A stretch of 15,253 nt of DNA, taken from Planctomycetota bacterium (GTDB taxonomy: Bacteria > Planctomycetota > UBA1135 > GCA-002686595). A program made the translations under genes and the position numbers. Location: the NCBI GenBank assembly GCA_029259675.1, contig JAJDES010000427.1, positions 1-15,253 on the forward strand. The letters are read 5' to 3'. Numbering within the stretch: position 1 is the stretch's first letter; the number at the start of each line of letters is the position of its first letter. Below are positions 14,776 through 15,253 of this stretch, one piece after another. Under the pieces are notes generated by a model, which saw only the letters and a program-made list of their open reading frames with translations, had not been told where the DNA came from and ran no database searches.

Positions 14776-15253
14776 TTGCCACGCAAGTACGGCCCCCTTG
14801 GGCGCGCGCGAACCATCGCGCTTTGGTTTGTATGGGCTCTTTGCGCGCCTGCTTGCCGGCAGGAATCCGGCAATGGTGAGACGCTGCTCAGCTTGAGTCC
14901 GAAGCGCGGATTGAACTTCGTCCACGCGCGCGGAGGTCGTGGCGCGCGCGAGCTACCCGAAACCATGGGGGGCGGGCTGGCTGTTTTGGATTTTGATGGA
15001 GATGGCGACCTGGATGTGTGCTTCAGCCAATCGGGACCGATGCGAACGCTCGGGGACAAGGAGTCACGAAAGGGTGCTGCCAATGAACTCTTCGCAAATG
15101 ACGGCGACGCCAACTTCGAACGCGTGCCCGGGGCGGCGGGCGCAGCGGATCCCGGCTACGGTCAAGGCTTGGCCGTCGGGGATCTTGATGGCGACGGCCG
15201 GCCGGACCTGTTATCGCTGAATTATGGAGTCAATCGCCTATACAGGAACTTGG
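14776..15253 (+). CDS. FG-GAP/VCBS repeat exported protein, ASPIC/UnbV-type (cut by window edge)
   Basis: The frame runs to the right edge without a stop; 159 residues are visible. I chose the TTG at 14776, which has GAGGGG four bases upstream. Another TTG at 14764 would overlap the TPR stop codon as TTGA. The N-terminus looks like an export signal: basic MPRKYGPLGRAR, hydrophobic TIALWFVWALCAPAC, with Cys27 a possible though non-ideal lipidation site. The mature part begins SPKRGLNFVH and continues with METMGGGLAV-like residues (PETMGGGLAV) leading into LDFDGDGDLDV (71-81). A second repeat GDLDGDGRPDLLSL lies at 135-148. These Asp-rich loops are the calcium-binding motifs of FG-GAP/VCBS beta-propellers. 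The opening is typical of CRTAC1/ASPIC-UnbV family proteins, but the ASPIC domain itself would lie beyond the window. It forms an operon with the TPR lipoprotein. Confidence 0.83.
   Translation, partial: MPRKYGPLGRARTIALWFVWALCAPACRQESGNGETLLSLSPKRGLNFVHARGGRGARELPETMGGGLAVLDFDGDGDLDVCFSQSGPMRTLGDKESRKGAANELFANDGDANFERVPGAAGAADPGYGQGLAVGDLDGDGRPDLLSLNYGVNRLYRNL

Overview
The window is GC-rich, protein-coding bacterial chromosome. It has no rRNA, tRNA, CRISPR array or insertion sequence that I can recognise. Lipoprotein signal peptides, a GT-C type membrane glycosyltransferase, an HDOD protein, a fused MFS/spermidine-synthase-like protein and a TPR lipoprotein followed by an FG-GAP/VCBS (ASPIC/UnbV-type) protein suggest a Gram-negative of the Planctomycetota, Myxococcota or a related environmental lineage. 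The phylum is inference. TTG appears to be used often as a start codon.

Layout. (1) On the minus strand, 1-4223 reads from right to left: an NTF2-like lipoprotein, a multi-pass GT-C-like membrane protein, and, six bases after it, a fused MFS/spermidine-synthase-like protein that runs off the left edge. (2) A 233-bp divergent intergenic region holds two dyads and a terminator-like hairpin. It leads into a three-gene ABC-2 exporter operon on the plus strand (4457-7963: one ATPase, two permeases). (3) An HDOD-domain gene follows (plus), with an unusual start region. Convergent to it is a large minus-strand protein-kinase-like membrane protein that seems to lack the catalytic loop Asp. (4) The most interesting part is 11006-13240. 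A degenerate GGDEF/coiled-coil protein is followed by a MamK-family actin-like ATPase and a strong terminator. (5) After an apparently gene-poor 330 bp comes a TPR lipoprotein, then the start of an FG-GAP/VCBS repeat protein cut by the right edge.

How they may work together. The ABC genes form one exporter. The glycosyltransferase and MFS/SpeE-like genes are probably co-transcribed. The GGDEF-like and MamK-like genes look like a dedicated two-gene cytoskeletal cassette: an actin-like filament plus a partner that has lost the cyclase motif but kept an RxxD motif at the spacing of the c-di-GMP inhibitory site. No other magnetosome genes are visible, so a magnetosome role is not supported by this window. 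All statements come from reading the sequence; no database search was run.
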